Positions 1 to 9,107 of a DNA stretch of 64,000 nucleotides are shown in pieces. Positions within the stretch are counted from its first letter, which is position 1. Each line of letters opens with the position of its first letter. The notes under the pieces were generated by a model that saw only the letters and a program-made list of their open reading frames with translations, made no database searches and was not told the DNA's origin. Position numbers and translations under genes: made by a program. This DNA is from WTJH01 sp049889695 (lineage in GTDB: Bacteria; Bacteroidota; Bacteroidia; Flavobacteriales; Flavobacteriaceae), in NCBI GenBank assembly GCA_049889695.1, contig JBMHCX010000013.1:150714-214713 (forward strand), in the 5' to 3' direction.

Positions 1-701
1 GGGAGTAATGGAATCGAATAAACCAATGAATCTTTTAGGATCTTTTTATTGAAAGTTAACGTGAGTAATCTTTTATGCTTAAAATAAAAAACATAAAAAA
101 TAAATATAGCAACAGCTGAGATAAATGTCCCCCACAGTTTGGCTAATATCCCGAAATCAGCAAGTATCAAAAGTGGCAAGGCGACAAGAAGATTAATCAA
201 TAGTCTTACTATTTCCACAAAAGATGTTTCTTTTGACAGGAGGGACTGTCTTAAAAAAACTAATCCGAGATTCCCTAACTGAAGAAATAATGGTGGTATA
301 AAAGCGAGAAAAATATGAGGGTAAATAGGTATTTCCAATAGGTCGTCAACCCAAAATTTAGAGGTCCCAATTACCAGTACTGTTACCAAACTCCCAAATC
401 CAAAAACGAATAAAAAAATGGTAGAGAACAATTCTCTTAATTGATTTTTATTGTCTTTGTATTCATGGTAGAATCTCCCAAATGCAGAATCTAAATAAAG
501 TGAAATAAAAAAAGGAAGAAGTAGTGCAACAGCGTTAAGAGTGTCGAGAATACCATACTCTAATGGAGATAAATACTCTGTATAGATTCTGAGGACAATC
601 ATATTAATGCCCTTGGTCAGTATACTAGATAGCATATACCACTTTCCATGTAGGAAAATTGATTTCCCCCAAATTCCCTGGTGTATCTGTTTTGATTTCA
701 T
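1..701 (-). CDS. Polysaccharide flippase (Wzx-like), 5' part only
   Basis: This open frame begins with ATG at 701 and runs off the left edge, giving 233 codons of the N-terminal part. The translation starts MKSKQIHQGIWGKS and has several strongly hydrophobic stretches separated by short basic loops, with YTEYLSPLEYGILDTLNA near residues 35-50. The pattern of an initial loop followed by 'YLSPLEYG' is typical of the MATE/MVF-like polysaccharide biosynthesis transporters that flip undecaprenyl-linked repeat units to the periplasm. It is the last visible gene of the glycan operon, 39 bases after the preceding stop. Assignment rests on membrane topology and context; the family is likely but the substrate is unknown. 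Confidence 0.75.
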   Translation of the reverse strand, partial: MKSKQIHQGIWGKSIFLHGKWYMLSSILTKGINMIVLRIYTEYLSPLEYGILDTLNAVALLLPFFISLYLDSAFGRFYHEYKDNKNQLRELFSTIFLFVFGFGSLVTVLVIGTSKFWVDDLLEIPIYPHIFLAFIPPLFLQLGNLGLVFLRQSLLSKETSFVEIVRLLINLLVALPLLILADFGILAKLWGTFISAVAIFIFYVFYFKHKRLLTLTFNKKILKDSLVYSIPLL

Positions 702-740
702 TTTGTCTTTCACCAATATTTAGGACACTTGAATACCAAT

Positions 741-2129
741 TTAATCATCAATAATGCTAATCCGTTTTAAGTCTAAACTAAGAGATGCATAAAACTTCAT
801 CTGTTGCTGAGCGAGTTCATTTGAAAAATATTTTACCTCTTCTGAGCTGAACATTTGATTTCGTTTAGTTGCACTTTTTAGAGTTGGAATAAAAGAAAAG
901 CAAGGGCCAAATCGATTGATAAGTTTCTGCTTGACTTTAAACCAATACATTTGATTTCTTCTGATACCCTTGTTTAAAGATGAATGAAGGGTGTTTTCTT
1001 CAAGCATATCAACAATAAAATTTCCGACTCTTACATGATTTAATCCATCTGAAAATTGAGTAAGTTCACGAATAAGGCTTTGACGTGTATCAGATTTTTC
1101 ACTAAATCCGGGTAATTCTGAATTTTCGTAATAAGTTGAAATTGCATTATTCAGCTCATGTAAATTTCTATAGATAGGCGATCCATTTGATATATTTAAT
1201 CTTTTCCAATCAAAATCAGAAGGATTGAGTAAACATGTTTGCTTCCCCATTAACCAGGCTTCTAAAGTAGTCGTAGATTCAAAAGAAAGCCAAATGTCAG
1301 AAACTTGAATGACATCTATTATGGGTTCTTGATTTTTCAATATTAGGACGTTTTCAAAATTTGAAAGACCAACTACACCTGATGTCTTTTCGCCCAATAA
1401 TGCACCGGGATGTATTTTAACTAAAAAGAGGACATCGGGATTAGATTCAACAGTTTGTAGTAGGATGGAATTAAACAACTGTTCTTCTCGTCTTAACTTT
1501 TCTACAACAGTTTTACCATAGAAATCTTCTGTTGCTTTGTACCGATGGTCATTGGTATTTAAAATTCCAAATTCCCAACAACCAATTCCAATTATCTTGT
1601 TGTATCGATTTTTTTGATACTTCGTTAAAAAAGAGCTTTTTGAACTGGGCTTTTTAATTTTATAAATGTCCGTCCCTACACTTCCACTGACTTTGATGCG
1701 TGAATTCAATTCGGGATAAAAATGGGTGGAGAGATCTTTATCTTTTTGACTCCAATACAAAACAAAATTTTCATAGAGAACATTGTCACTATTAACACCC
1801 CAAGTAAACTGATCAATGTCAGATTTTGATTCCCCAGTAAAGTTTCCCTCCGCAATAAGTGTTAGGCAAGGAATTGATTTTATACGTGCATACTTAATTA
1901 GATTTAAGTTGATTTTTGCTCCAATAGAATTAGTCATAAAAATCAGAACGGGTTTATACTTATCTATTGCCTGAAATCCATTATGTACACATTCTTCAAC
2001 AACATTATACCCTAAAAGTCTTAAATAATTACATACCAGGCTTGCAACAACACGGTCCCTTGAATAACTTGACGTCCACTCTAAATTTAATATGTATGTG
2101 TTGTCATTAACCATTTTTACTGAGTTCAT
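741..2129 (-). CDS. Putative surface-carbohydrate glycosyltransferase, GT-B-like
   Basis: A 462-residue protein without signal peptide or membrane segments. Its C-terminal half contains VKIHPG (about residue 240) and a serine/threonine-rich stretch FESTTTLEAWLMGK (about residue 285) followed by a predicted nucleotide-facing loop. This H-P ... S-T-T-x-E arrangement is seen in the surface carbohydrate biosynthesis and CDP-glycerol/sialyl-type GT-B transferases. It overlaps the 3' end of the NeuB-like gene; translation could start at 2129 or at the internal ATG at 2114, which gives a shorter 8-base overlap. As the only glycosyltransferase-like gene visible, it may attach pseudaminic acid, but this is inference from position. 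It does not resemble PseG. Confidence 0.6.
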   Translation of the reverse strand: MNSVKMVNDNTYILNLEWTSSYSRDRVVASLVCNYLRLLGYNVVEECVHNGFQAIDKYKPVLIFMTNSIGAKINLNLIKYARIKSIPCLTLIAEGNFTGESKSDIDQFTWGVNSDNVLYENFVLYWSQKDKDLSTHFYPELNSRIKVSGSVGTDIYKIKKPSSKSSFLTKYQKNRYNKIIGIGCWEFGILNTNDHRYKATEDFYGKTVVEKLRREEQLFNSILLQTVESNPDVLFLVKIHPGALLGEKTSGVVGLSNFENVLILKNQEPIIDVIQVSDIWLSFESTTTLEAWLMGKQTCLLNPSDFDWKRLNISNGSPIYRNLHELNNAISTYYENSELPGFSEKSDTRQSLIRELTQFSDGLNHVRVGNFIVDMLEENTLHSSLNKGIRRNQMYWFKVKQKLINRFGPCFSFIPTLKSATKRNQMFSSEEVKYFSNELAQQQMKFYASLSLDLKRISIIDD

Positions 2130-3150
2130 TAAGCGTCAGTCGATCACCCTTCTTGTAAGATTTTTGAGCTCTTTGTGCTAAAACAAAATCCAAATATTTC
2201 GGATGAAGTCCAAATCCAGGACGGATGGATCGGACATTTTCCTCCGTGAATTTTTCACCTTTTTTAATATCATCGACCACATAAAGAGAACGAGAAAAAT
2301 CTTTCCCTTTTTTTTGTTTGAAAGTCAGCTGGAAACTCACTTCACCTATTGCACTTTCTGCCTTTCGAATTTCCTGTACCATAGCCTTAAACTCCTGTTC
2401 ATCCAGAGAAAAAGTAGCATCAGGACCTCCTATTGAGCGATCGAGAATAAAATGTTTTTCGATAATTTTCGCCCCAAAACAAGTAGCTACCAGAGGAGCT
2501 GTAATGCCTAAAGTATGATCAGATAATCCGCTTATGACATTGAAGCGATTCCTATACTCCTGAAGCATAATTAGATTGGCTTCTTCTAATGGAGCTGGAT
2601 AACTTGAAGTGCATTTTAGCAATGCAATATTATTATTCCCCTGACTTCTGATGGTTTCCAGCGCCAATTCAATGTCTTCTTTACTCGCTATTCCAGTGGA
2701 AAGTATTATGGGTTTACCTTTGGCAGCAACATAACGGATAAGCGGGATATCTGTTATTTCAAAGGAGGCAATTTTATAGGCTGGAGGATTAAACCTTTCA
2801 AGAAAATCAACTGCTGAGCGATCAAAAGGGGAGGAAAAACAAACTAACCCTTCCTCTTCTGCTACTCTAAACAGCTCTGAATGCCATTCCCAGGGAGTGT
2901 ATGCTTGTTGATATAATTCGTAATAATTCTTACCATCCCAGATGCTTCCGTTATTGATAATGAAGTCCTCTTTCGTTGAATCGATCGTTAAAGTATCAGC
3001 AGTGTAGGTTTGAAGTTTAATGGCATCTGCACCCGCTCGTTTGGCTGCACGAATCGTATCGATAGCTATTTGTAGAGAGCCATTGTGATTCGCTGATAAT
3101 TCCGCTATTATAAAAACTCCAGCATGTGGGAAAAAATCAAATCCCTTCAT
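2107..3150 (-). CDS. pseI: Pseudaminic acid synthase (NeuB family)
   Basis: Condenses phosphoenolpyruvate with the 6-deoxy-AltdiNAc sugar to make pseudaminic acid in the cytoplasm. The protein shows the NeuB barrel motifs IAELSANHNG near the start, KLQTYTADT, STGIAS, LSDHTLG and EKHFILDRSIGGPDATFSL, and a C-terminal SAF/antifreeze-like domain (RSIRPGFGLHPK). The GGPDATFSL form favours pseudaminic over sialic or legionaminic acid synthases. I chose the ATG at 3150 (347 residues, the usual family size, 14-base overlap with the upstream stop); in-frame ATGs at 3195 and 3204 would add 15-18 residues of doubtful value. It is embedded in the Pse operon with PseB, PseC and PseF genes. Confidence 0.9.
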   Translation of the reverse strand: MKGFDFFPHAGVFIIAELSANHNGSLQIAIDTIRAAKRAGADAIKLQTYTADTLTIDSTKEDFIINNGSIWDGKNYYELYQQAYTPWEWHSELFRVAEEEGLVCFSSPFDRSAVDFLERFNPPAYKIASFEITDIPLIRYVAAKGKPIILSTGIASKEDIELALETIRSQGNNNIALLKCTSSYPAPLEEANLIMLQEYRNRFNVISGLSDHTLGITAPLVATCFGAKIIEKHFILDRSIGGPDATFSLDEQEFKAMVQEIRKAESAIGEVSFQLTFKQKKGKDFSRSLYVVDDIKKGEKFTEENVRSIRPGFGLHPKYLDFVLAQRAQKSYKKGDRLTLNELSKNG

Positions 3151-4147
3151 AATATTTGGATTTATATCGAGTAACCTGATGTCCTTTATGTTCATAATAG
3201 CCATCTACTCGATATTGATTTGCTAAGAATATTTTGTGGGATGCAATATTGTCTTCCAGCACATCCGCATATAATTCATGTTCGATATGAAGTAATCCTA
3301 TTGTTTCAATAAATCTATACCCCAATCCTTGACCTCTAGCGTGGGGTGCTACTTGAAAGGAAATAAATCTTTCTCCTCCTTGCATTTCTACCCTTACGAC
3401 ACCAATAGCTTTGTCTATTTCAAAAATATACATCTCAGAAAATGAGTCTGATAATTTTTGATTAAACCAATTTGAATGTTCATCCCAGCTGATGGGTTCA
3501 GGGTTCAATGAATATTGTCGTGTCAATGGATCATTCGACCAATCGAATAATTGCTGCTTATCTTCTTTCGTCACTTTTCTGAAGTTCATGTCATCACTTA
3601 ATTTTACATGAACAAGGGCGTCAACCCTCTTTTGGTCATAGATTAAGGCATTTGGAATTCTCTTTTGTTGGACGAATTGATGAGCTTCTAAAATAGGATA
3701 TAATCGTGGTCTGAGTTCGTATGAAAAGGTGAATATTCGTTTGAATTTCAAACCTTCAAACGCAACTTTTTCAATAAGTAAAAGAAAGCAAGACCAAAGC
3801 GTTGAAAATTCTTGTGGTTCTCGAGCAGTTTCCATCAAAAATGAGATTTCAGCTGATTTTGTCTGCCAATTTATATGTACTAGTCCGCCATATCCAATAC
3901 ATTCTTCATCCTCTAAAAATGAAAAAAGAATTTGATCTGGATGGGTTTGCTGAAATAATTTAGCTACAACTTTCTCAAAATAAAGGTCCTGATCCTCAAC
4001 GGTAAGCTTTTCCTGCTGTCTTAGATGATACATCTGATCATTTCGCCAAACCCTGATACGATTTTTGTCCAACATACGAATGGGAACTAAATTGTATTTG
4101 TCTGCTATGTAGCATTGACGTTCTAGGCATGTATATTTGTTTTCCAT
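3137..4147 (-). CDS. Double-GNAT acetyltransferase, probable PseH-type
   Basis: A 336-residue protein made of two GNAT-like halves. The N-terminal half (about 1-170) has VRIWRNDQMYHLRQ-type sequence reminiscent of PseH and RimJ-like transferases, and ECIGYGGLVHI for the central strand. The C-terminal half (about 190-336) has the clearer acetyl-CoA-binding segment VAPHARGQGLGYRFIE. In pseudaminic acid synthesis PseH acetylates the 4-amino group of the UDP-sugar. The PseG hydrolase, which is sometimes fused to a GNAT domain, is not visible in either half. The start overlaps the HisF stop by one base (TGATG), so translation is coupled. One half may be structural, or each may serve a different amino group. 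Confidence 0.7.
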   Translation of the reverse strand: MENKYTCLERQCYIADKYNLVPIRMLDKNRIRVWRNDQMYHLRQQEKLTVEDQDLYFEKVVAKLFQQTHPDQILFSFLEDEECIGYGGLVHINWQTKSAEISFLMETAREPQEFSTLWSCFLLLIEKVAFEGLKFKRIFTFSYELRPRLYPILEAHQFVQQKRIPNALIYDQKRVDALVHVKLSDDMNFRKVTKEDKQQLFDWSNDPLTRQYSLNPEPISWDEHSNWFNQKLSDSFSEMYIFEIDKAIGVVRVEMQGGERFISFQVAPHARGQGLGYRFIETIGLLHIEHELYADVLEDNIASHKIFLANQYRVDGYYEHKGHQVTRYKSKYYEGI

Positions 4148-4893
4148 CAGATTCGAACAGGAAAGTTATGTTGCATGAGCTCAAGTTTGACATCCCTTGG
4201 TGTATACTGAGTAAAATGAAAAATACTAGCGGCTGCTATACCTCCCTTGAATCCTGATGCTACGAGTTCTGAAAAATCTTTAGGTTGGCCTGCTCCACCA
4301 ACGGCAACTAATGGGATGCTTGAAAGGGAGGCAACTTGAGTATATAATTCTTTATCAAATCCTTGCATCATTCCGTCTCTGTCCACTGCGTTTACAATGA
4401 TTTCACCTACCTTTAGTTGGTTCATCTCCTGAATGAAATCATTCAAAGAAAGATTTTCACGAATATTCGTATAAATCTGATATTCTCCGTTCCTTACAAT
4501 AACATCTGCAGCGATAGAAATACATTGGCTCCCATAATACTCTACTGCTTTTTTAATAAATTCTGTATCATTTAAAGCCTTGCTTTTAATTAAAACCTTG
4601 TCTGCGCCTATGCCCAAAAGAGCATTTATTTGTTCATGCGTTTGAATCCCGCCTCCGATGGTTACTGGCATAAAGCATTCGTCAATAACACGTTTTACCA
4701 AATTGAGATTCATCTGTCTATTCTTTTGGGTGGCCATGATATCAACAAAAACTAATTCATCTACATTTCGGCTGTTGTATACTCTAGCCGCCTGGATCGG
4801 GTTCCCAACAATTCGCATTTGACTAAACTGCTTGGTTTTAACCAAACTTATGCCATTGAACGTCAAGATGGGTATTAAACGTATTTTAAGCAT
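4147..4893 (-). CDS. hisF: HisF-like synthase subunit for sugar amidation
   Basis: A 248-residue (beta/alpha)8 protein of the HisF family, with RLIPILTFNG at the start, VTIGGGIQ (about residue 79), VNAVDRDGMMQGFD (about 165) and VAVGGAG (about 197). In histidine synthesis HisF receives ammonia from HisH. Here it lies between HisH and an N-acetyl sugar amidotransferase and no other histidine gene is present. This matches the WbpG/HisH2/HisF2 arrangement in which the pair supplies ammonia for making an acetamidino group on a nucleotide sugar. The gene overlaps HisH by 8 bases. The active-site aspartates appear conserved, so a residual cyclase activity cannot be excluded. Confidence 0.85.
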   Translation of the reverse strand: MLKIRLIPILTFNGISLVKTKQFSQMRIVGNPIQAARVYNSRNVDELVFVDIMATQKNRQMNLNLVKRVIDECFMPVTIGGGIQTHEQINALLGIGADKVLIKSKALNDTEFIKKAVEYYGSQCISIAADVIVRNGEYQIYTNIRENLSLNDFIQEMNQLKVGEIIVNAVDRDGMMQGFDKELYTQVASLSSIPLVAVGGAGQPKDFSELVASGFKGGIAAASIFHFTQYTPRDVKLELMQHNFPVRI

Positions 4894-5488
4894 ATTTTTG
4901 ATAAAAAGCTTTCATCAGTTCCAATCCCGATTCTTGACTTTTCTCGGGGTGAAACTGGGTGGCAAATATGTGTCCCTTTTCTATTGAGGCAACTAAAGGG
5001 TACTCATAATTCACATAGGTTAATTTTACGTCTTCTTCCGGCACGACATGATAGCTGTGAATAAAGTAGAAGTTGTTTTCAATCGTGTCTTTTTGATCAT
5101 TAATTTTGGGATCGTAAACTCTATTCCATCCTAAATGTGGAATGGGTAATTTTTTATTTTCTATAGGCTTAACCCACCCCTTAATCCATCCCAATCCTGA
5201 ACAAATTTCTGGCTCTGTCCCATTTTCCATAATGAGTTGCATTCCCAAACATATCCCCAAAAAGGGCTTTTTGTGTATAAGGACTTGTTGTTTCAGTAAT
5301 TCAGGGAGGCCGAGATTCTCTAAGTTTTTCATCCCTTGATGAAATGAACCAACTCCTGGGAGTAAAATGGAAGAGGCCTCCTCAATTGATCTATGGTCAT
5401 TGGTAATTAAACTATCCAGTCCCAATTGCTTTAAAGCTTTTTGAACAGAAGCCAAATTTCCCATACCATAATCCACAATTGCAATCAT
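4886..5488 (-). CDS. hisH: HisH-like glutamine amidotransferase subunit
   Basis: A 200-residue class I glutamine amidotransferase. The catalytic cysteine is in FLGICLGMQL (about residue 80) and the His-Glu pair in ATQFHPEKSQESG near the C-terminus, with the oxyanion region ILLPGVGSFHQG (about 41-52). It releases ammonia from glutamine for its HisF partner. Position between the sugar amidotransferase gene and HisF argues for a role in glycan amidation, as for the HisH2 proteins of Pseudomonas O-antigen clusters, rather than histidine synthesis. It starts one base after the upstream stop codon. Confidence 0.87.
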   Translation of the reverse strand: MIAIVDYGMGNLASVQKALKQLGLDSLITNDHRSIEEASSILLPGVGSFHQGMKNLENLGLPELLKQQVLIHKKPFLGICLGMQLIMENGTEPEICSGLGWIKGWVKPIENKKLPIPHLGWNRVYDPKINDQKDTIENNFYFIHSYHVVPEEDVKLTYVNYEYPLVASIEKGHIFATQFHPEKSQESGLELMKAFYQKYA

Positions 5489-5489
5489 C

Positions 5490-6638
5490 TTACTGAATTT
5501 TAAATAATGGTATTAGATTAAAATCTTGATCTCTTTTAAAAGTTCCATCAGAATTTTGATCAAAAAGCAAAGGATTCGTGAATGAATCAATTACAGTATC
5601 TATTTCTGCTTTATCCATTCCTGAATACTCTACAAACGACTGTACCCCATAATGCGGATATTTACCATCGTATTTTTGAACTAATTGAAGTGCCTCATCT
5701 CTACTCAGTCGAGCATTGCGAATATCGATACACGCATGATCAGTAGCCCGACCAAATCCATACTTAACATACTTTAAATAATCATGGAGTCCGACTAAGC
5801 GTTCATCTAAATTTTCATAATTCGTGTAAGTCCCTTCAATAGGTCCATCTTCTTTGACTTGGAATCCCTTTTTTTTGATGATATCAAGTTGCTTTCGGGC
5901 ATCCCAGAAAAAATAAGACCCTAGGAAAATACCAACTACGCCAACTCTATTAATTTCTTCATCAGAAGGATAAAAATAAGGGGTGAGTTCTTTTCGAGTA
6001 AGCCCATCTACTCCGACCATATCTTCTATTCTATTCCCCAATAGACCTCCAAATTCTTCTAACCATTTTCGATTAAGAACTCTACTTTGAATCGACCGAA
6101 GATCCGGACCTCCATATTCCATCTGTGAATTTTCACCCCAAATGATTAATGGAATATTAAATTTTACAGCACACATCACTGGAATAGTGAAAATACCAAT
6201 ATGATTGGGCCACATTTCGTCGCCAACACGCTTAAATGATTCAACCACCATTTTTTTATAGGCAGTGTGATTTTTCTTGAAGTGAATTACATCAATTCCC
6301 ATTCGGGACAGATTATCTAAATTTTGATTGCCTAGATCAGTTGCATAAGTTGTTTCAAAACATACACAAAGCGGATTCATCCCATAGACTTCCTTCATAA
6401 AGTAAGCTTGGTAAGTGCTATCTTTCCCTCCACTCACCGGAATAAGACAATCATATCCTATATCATCTTTCTTATAATTTTGGATAATTTTTTCAAATTC
6501 TTCTTTGCGTTGTTCCCAATCTATACCAATATCTTTTTGTTGAGCTGATTGACATGCAGTGCAAACTCCGTTCTCATCAAAAGTTAAATCTGGCTTGGTT
6601 TCTGGGAATAGACATTTAGAACAATACTGAATTTCCAT
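5490..6638 (-). CDS. N-acetyl sugar amidotransferase (PseA/WbpG-type)
   Basis: A 382-residue protein of the N-acetyl sugar amidotransferase family. It starts with a zinc-type cysteine pair set, CSKCLFPETKPD and CTACQSA, followed by the PP-loop ATP-binding motif PVSGGKDSTYQAY (about residues 67-79). These enzymes adenylate an N-acetyl group and replace its oxygen with ammonia to form an acetamidino group. Genes for the ammonia-supplying HisH/HisF pair follow directly. The Pse-associated methylase just upstream suggests the substrate is a pseudaminic acid intermediate (PseA-like), although the WlbA/WlbB branch of this operon could instead provide a WbpG-type substrate. Confidence 0.85.
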   Translation of the reverse strand: MEIQYCSKCLFPETKPDLTFDENGVCTACQSAQQKDIGIDWEQRKEEFEKIIQNYKKDDIGYDCLIPVSGGKDSTYQAYFMKEVYGMNPLCVCFETTYATDLGNQNLDNLSRMGIDVIHFKKNHTAYKKMVVESFKRVGDEMWPNHIGIFTIPVMCAVKFNIPLIIWGENSQMEYGGPDLRSIQSRVLNRKWLEEFGGLLGNRIEDMVGVDGLTRKELTPYFYPSDEEINRVGVVGIFLGSYFFWDARKQLDIIKKKGFQVKEDGPIEGTYTNYENLDERLVGLHDYLKYVKYGFGRATDHACIDIRNARLSRDEALQLVQKYDGKYPHYGVQSFVEYSGMDKAEIDTVIDSFTNPLLFDQNSDGTFKRDQDFNLIPLFKIQ

Positions 6639-6644
6639 AGGGTG

Positions 6645-7265
6645 CTACTTCTTTTCAATTAAAAACCAGGTGATATCATCTTGAGGGAAAACGGGATCCT
6701 TGCGGTAAGAAAAACCATAATCTACCAGATGAGTGTCTGGAAATTTTTCTAAAAATTCTCCAGCAAAATCGCGTTTAAATAAACGATCACTCTCTCCTCT
6801 GTAAAGGATTGTTTCCGGAACTGGATTGTAGTATTCAGCAATTAATATATATTTTCGACTATGATGATATAACTTTTCATATACTAAGGGGAGTTGATCA
6901 GGGTGGATATGAATCAAAACGCCTTTGGTCATTGTAAGATCATATTTGGAATCGGTTTTGAAATCAAATATTGATGTATGATGGGCCGATTCTTTTCCAA
7001 TTGTATTTTCTAACTGAGCATGTGCCTTTTCATTAATTTCAACGCCAGCTAAACGGATATTTGGCATCAGGAGTTTGAAGGCCTTAAGATTCATTCCAAT
7101 ATTTGCACCAAACTCCAAACAAGAGTCAATGGGTTGGGCGCTTTTTAAACAATGGGTGAAAAAATTCAAGTTTGATGCGAGTAATTGAGACCCTTGGTTG
7201 CGTTCGATGTACTCATTGCCAAACTGACCTGCCCAAAAGGACTCTTGTGGTGTTATATAACTCAT
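6645..7265 (-). CDS. Pseudaminic acid biosynthesis-associated methylase
   Basis: A 206-residue class I SAM-dependent methyltransferase. The SAM-binding glycine motif is CLEFGANIGMNLKAF (about residues 49-63) followed by the acidic strand end AGVEINEKAH, and KGVLIHIHPDQLP lies in the motif IV region. The N-terminal TPQESFWAGQFGNEYIERN is characteristic of the Pse-associated methylase family that travels with PseB/PseC/PseF genes. The natural acceptor is not established for the family; O- or N-methylation of the nonulosonic acid is the likely role. It overlaps the cytidylyltransferase stop by four bases (ATGA) and stops 6 bases before the amidotransferase. Confidence 0.85.
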   Translation of the reverse strand: MSYITPQESFWAGQFGNEYIERNQGSQLLASNLNFFTHCLKSAQPIDSCLEFGANIGMNLKAFKLLMPNIRLAGVEINEKAHAQLENTIGKESAHHTSIFDFKTDSKYDLTMTKGVLIHIHPDQLPLVYEKLYHHSRKYILIAEYYNPVPETILYRGESDRLFKRDFAGEFLEKFPDTHLVDYGFSYRKDPVFPQDDITWFLIEKK

Positions 7266-7963
7266 TTTAAAATTGATTTAATGTGCTGATATTTAACTTC
7301 CATCATGGTCCAATCCGCTAGTGTGTCGACATCTTGAGCTTGGAATTCATCCACAATAAACCCGCTAGTATCAGTGCTTATGATTGATTTTTCTCTTTTA
7401 AATTTCTCTACTTCGAACCAATAAAACTGACCAGCATCGTGATAAGATATGGGTATGTCTTGTGTTCTAACAAATACTTGATCTTTATTCATCATTTGTA
7501 TTTTTCCATACTGATCTATTCGCATTGCCCTATGAATGGGATGTGAAAACGCTTGAACCGTAAAAATTGACGTACATTCCTGGGCGCTCATCTGATCGAA
7601 GGCCTCCTTAAATAAGTTGGGGGTAAGAAGTGGAGTAACAGGGTAAATACAGCATCCCCACTTAAAATATTGACGATTTTTCCCATAATATTCAAGTACT
7701 TCTAACAGGACATCGGTAGTTGAAGCAATATCTGAAGCATTCTCCTTCGATCTTAAGAAAGGAATTTTTGCACCAAAAGCAGATGCAATTTCTGCAATTT
7801 GATCATCGTCTGTAGAAACCATCACCTCGTCAAAAACTCCTGACCTCAATGTATTTTCAATAGCATGGGCTATAACCGGTTTTCCAAAGAAATCTTTAAT
7901 ATTCTTGTTTGGAATTCTTTTACTGCCGCTTCGAGCAGGTATAATTGCGACTTTAGCTCCCAT
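7262..7963 (-). CDS. pseF: CMP-pseudaminic acid synthetase (cytidylyltransferase)
   Basis: Activates pseudaminic acid with CTP to CMP-Pse, the donor for glycosyltransferases. The N-terminus AIIPARSGSKRIPNKNIKDF is the CTP-binding signature of the NeuA/PseF/KdsB group; VMVSTDDDQIAEIASAFGA and QFYWFEV follow as expected for the Pse branch. Length (233 residues from the ATG at 7963) is normal. An ATG nine bases upstream at 7972 is possible but makes a longer overlap with PseC; either start overlaps that gene. Neighbours are PseC upstream and the Pse-associated methylase downstream. Confidence 0.9.
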   Translation of the reverse strand: MGAKVAIIPARSGSKRIPNKNIKDFFGKPVIAHAIENTLRSGVFDEVMVSTDDDQIAEIASAFGAKIPFLRSKENASDIASTTDVLLEVLEYYGKNRQYFKWGCCIYPVTPLLTPNLFKEAFDQMSAQECTSIFTVQAFSHPIHRAMRIDQYGKIQMMNKDQVFVRTQDIPISYHDAGQFYWFEVEKFKREKSIISTDTSGFIVDEFQAQDVDTLADWTMMEVKYQHIKSILK

Positions 7964-9107
7964 AAAATTCAAAAATGGATTGAATTACACGTTCTAAACT
8001 TTTCTCCTCTAAAGTAGGATAGATAGGCAAGCTGAGACCTTTGCGATAGTACTCTTCTGCATGGGGAAAATCTCCTTGTTTAAAACCAAGACTTTTGTAG
8101 TAGGGTTGTAAATGGAGCGGTATATAATGTACTTGTGCAAAAATCTGCACTTCTCGGAGATACTCATAAAGTTGATCTCTACTTTCTGCCTGAATAACTG
8201 CCAAATGATAAGCATGACCCTCGGTAGCAAGATTCATAAATTCTACCTGCTCCAAAGAGTCAAATGCACTTTCGTAAGTGGCCGCAATAGATTTCCTCCG
8301 TTCTAAATTTTGTTTTGCCCTTGAAAGCTGAGAATGGCCTAATGCTGCAGCCATATCTGACAAACGATAGTTATATCCCAGTTCTAGCATTTCATAGTAC
8401 CACCCACCATCGTTTTTGCTCATAAGATTTGGGTCTTTGGTAATCCCATGGGTTCTTAATCTAAGCAGCTTCTGGTACATTTCGGAACTATTGGTGGTAA
8501 TCATCCCTCCTTCACCACACGCAATGTGCTTCACCGGATGAAACGAAAAAATGGCAGCATCTGCAAAAGCTCCATTGCCACAATTTTGCTTTTTCCCCAT
8601 TGAATCTATGAAGTATCCACCAGGAGCATGGCAAGAATCTTCTAGTAAAAACACCTCGTATTCATCTGCTAGTTCCTTGTAGGCTTCCATATCCACAGCA
8701 GCCCCAGCAAAATCTACTGGGATAATTCCAGCGTAAGTCCCTCGGGGGGCCGATGCTAATTTTTTTCGTACCTGATCAATATCCAATAATAAACTATGGG
8801 GGTCAACATCACAAAACTCTACTATTCCTCCACAATACAAGATACAGTTGGCCGAAGCAGCGAACGTTAATGGACTCGTCAAGACTCTTGATCCTGGACC
8901 AACACCCAAAGCTAAAGCAGACAAATGTAAAGCTGCAGTTCCATTTGAAACGGCCACAGCATATTTCGCCTCAATGTAGCTTGCAAAAGCATTCTCAAAG
9001 GCTTTTATCTGTGGTCCTTGCGTCAAATAATCTGACTTTAGTACCTCAACAACTGCAGCTATATCGGCGTCAGAAATATGTTGCTTTCCATAGGGAATCG
9101 GTTTCAT
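7953..9107 (-). CDS. pseC: UDP-4-keto-6-deoxy-sugar aminotransferase PseC
   Basis: A 384-residue PLP-dependent aminotransferase of the DegT/DnrJ/EryC1 family. PIPYGKQHISDADIAAV at the N-terminus, SDYLTQGP, VTS-like SPLTFAASANC, VPVDFAGAAVDMEA and the PLP-lysine segment FSFHPVKHIACGEGG match PseC, which forms UDP-4-amino-4,6-dideoxy-N-acetyl-AltNAc. The PLP lysine is in HPVKH (about residue 193). It follows PseB with a four-base ATGA overlap, the canonical order. This is the only sugar aminotransferase in the operon, so it may have to be ruled out as also serving the UDP-GlcNAcA branch, which normally needs a WbpE-type enzyme. Confidence 0.92.
   Translation of the reverse strand: MKPIPYGKQHISDADIAAVVEVLKSDYLTQGPQIKAFENAFASYIEAKYAVAVSNGTAALHLSALALGVGPGSRVLTSPLTFAASANCILYCGGIVEFCDVDPHSLLLDIDQVRKKLASAPRGTYAGIIPVDFAGAAVDMEAYKELADEYEVFLLEDSCHAPGGYFIDSMGKKQNCGNGAFADAAIFSFHPVKHIACGEGGMITTNSSEMYQKLLRLRTHGITKDPNLMSKNDGGWYYEMLELGYNYRLSDMAAALGHSQLSRAKQNLERRKSIAATYESAFDSLEQVEFMNLATEGHAYHLAVIQAESRDQLYEYLREVQIFAQVHYIPLHLQPYYKSLGFKQGDFPHAEEYYRKGLSLPIYPTLEEKSLERVIQSIFEFYGS

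Noticed and set aside
4147..5488. Histidine biosynthesis operon
   Set aside because: HisH and HisF are the only two histidine-type genes and are coupled to a sugar amidotransferase, so a glycan role is more likely.
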